A DNA stretch of 64,000 nucleotides from an uncultured Chitinophagaceae bacterium. GTDB taxonomy: Bacteria > Bacteroidota > Bacteroidia > Chitinophagales > Chitinophagaceae. Each line of letters starts with the position of its first letter. The stretch's first letter is position 1. The notes under the pieces are model-generated. The model made no database searches. It worked only from the letters and a program-made list of their open reading frames with translations, and was not told where the DNA came from. Position numbers and translations under genes: made by a program. Of the stretch, positions 63,755-64,000 are shown piece after piece. The stretch is from the NCBI GenBank assembly GCA_937900675.1, contig CALCEA010000113.1, positions 1 to 64,000 of the forward strand, written 5' to 3'.

Positions 63755-64000
63755 TTATTTATTTCTTGGTCCCATTGTTAAAACTGCTCTAAAGCCAATG
63801 TATGACTTTGCTGTATCTTGGTATTCAAAGTTTCTAGTACTTACTTGAACATTGTACGCAATATCTTTCCAAGAACCCCCTCTTATCACTTTTCTTTTCA
63901 TTAAAATGGGATCATCATCCTTAGCATTAAATTCAACACTCGGGCTAAAATCTCCTAAGAAATTATAACCTCCTTCATAATACACAGAACTAGTCCATTC
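63755..64000 (-). CDS. gldK: GldK, C-terminal fragment (cut by window edge)
   Basis: Last 81 or so residues of GldK, a lipoprotein of the FGE-sulfatase (SUMF1) fold that forms the T9SS ring with GldN. Visible motifs are EWTSSVYYEGG (window edge onward), RKVIRGGSWKD and SYIGFRAVLT, the conserved core end of this fold. The frame is open to base 64000, so the gene continues beyond the window; a GTG at 63985 is internal, not a start. Followed 33 bases later by gldL. Confidence 0.93.
   Translation of the reverse strand, partial: EWTSSVYYEGGYNFLGDFSPSVEFNAKDDDPILMKRKVIRGGSWKDIAYNVQVSTRNFEYQDTAKSYIGFRAVLTMGPRNK

Overview
The window looks like a stretch of core chromosome from a Bacteroidota bacterium, most likely of the Chitinophagaceae type. 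This is inferred from several features: an lpxC-fabZ gene fusion, a gldKLMN gliding/type IX secretion cluster, DUF3098 and DUF4783 genes, an ATP synthase subunit a with a long signal-bearing N-terminus, AT-rich DNA, and repeated TAnnTTTG promoter boxes (the Bacteroidota -7 element) upstream of genes. About 62 protein genes fill both strands. I see no rRNA, tRNA, CRISPR array, insertion sequence, prophage or plasmid gene. No stretch longer than 300 bases lacks a gene; the longest gap is about 190 bases, between pheT and dnaB.

Layout. 0-4 kb: lipid A operon (lpxD, lpxC-fabZ, lpxA, a small ABC ATPase). 4-10.3 kb: alanine dehydrogenase, tsaE, a copper-type P-ATPase, a RecQ helicase and an orphan response regulator. 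10.3-16.2 kb, minus strand: leuS, a DPP IV-like peptidase, ruvB. 16.3-20.5 kb, plus strand: ftsX, a DUF3098 gene, uppP, an MFS transporter, a metallo-beta-lactamase-fold hydrolase. 20.5-29.8 kb: a DUF3108 protein, an LPG-synthase-like membrane protein, ruvC, a HIT protein, greA, a 2-hydroxyacid dehydrogenase, rsmA, pdxA, and a four-gene ABC/LolA-like cluster. 29.8-34 kb: ATP synthase genes atpB-E-F-H-A. 34-40 kb: an ABC exporter, a Rel/SpoT enzyme, purA and an acidic low-complexity protein. 40-48 kb, minus strand: lytic transglycosylase, gatA, tatA, rplS, rny, zapA, a coiled-coil protein, pheT. 48-60.4 kb: dnaB, rsmE, a GNAT-like protein, dnaX, a SUI1 factor, a DUF4783 protein, gpmI, engB, an ABC exporter, a DUF2721 protein, uvrC. 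60.4-64 kb, minus strand: gldN, gldM, gldL and the 3' end of gldK.

The genes serve envelope building (lipid A, undecaprenyl phosphate recycling, lipid exporters, cell division), replication and repair (dnaB, dnaX, uvrC, ruvB, ruvC, recQ), translation (leuS, pheT, gatA, rplS, rsmA, rsmE, tsaE), energy supply, and protein secretion.

I did not find a clearly new multi-gene system. The most notable signals are: (1) a run of ten A residues inside dnaX, framed by an 8-bp inverted repeat, placed just after domain III and with stop codons in both shifted frames within three codons, which looks like a programmed gamma/tau switch; (2) all nine convergent gene junctions lie between a 12-base overlap and a 5-base gap, four of them with interlocked stop codons; (3) a strong hairpin followed by a new promoter box between atpE and atpF; (4) several genes whose promoter box is so close to the start codon that the mRNA should be nearly leaderless.
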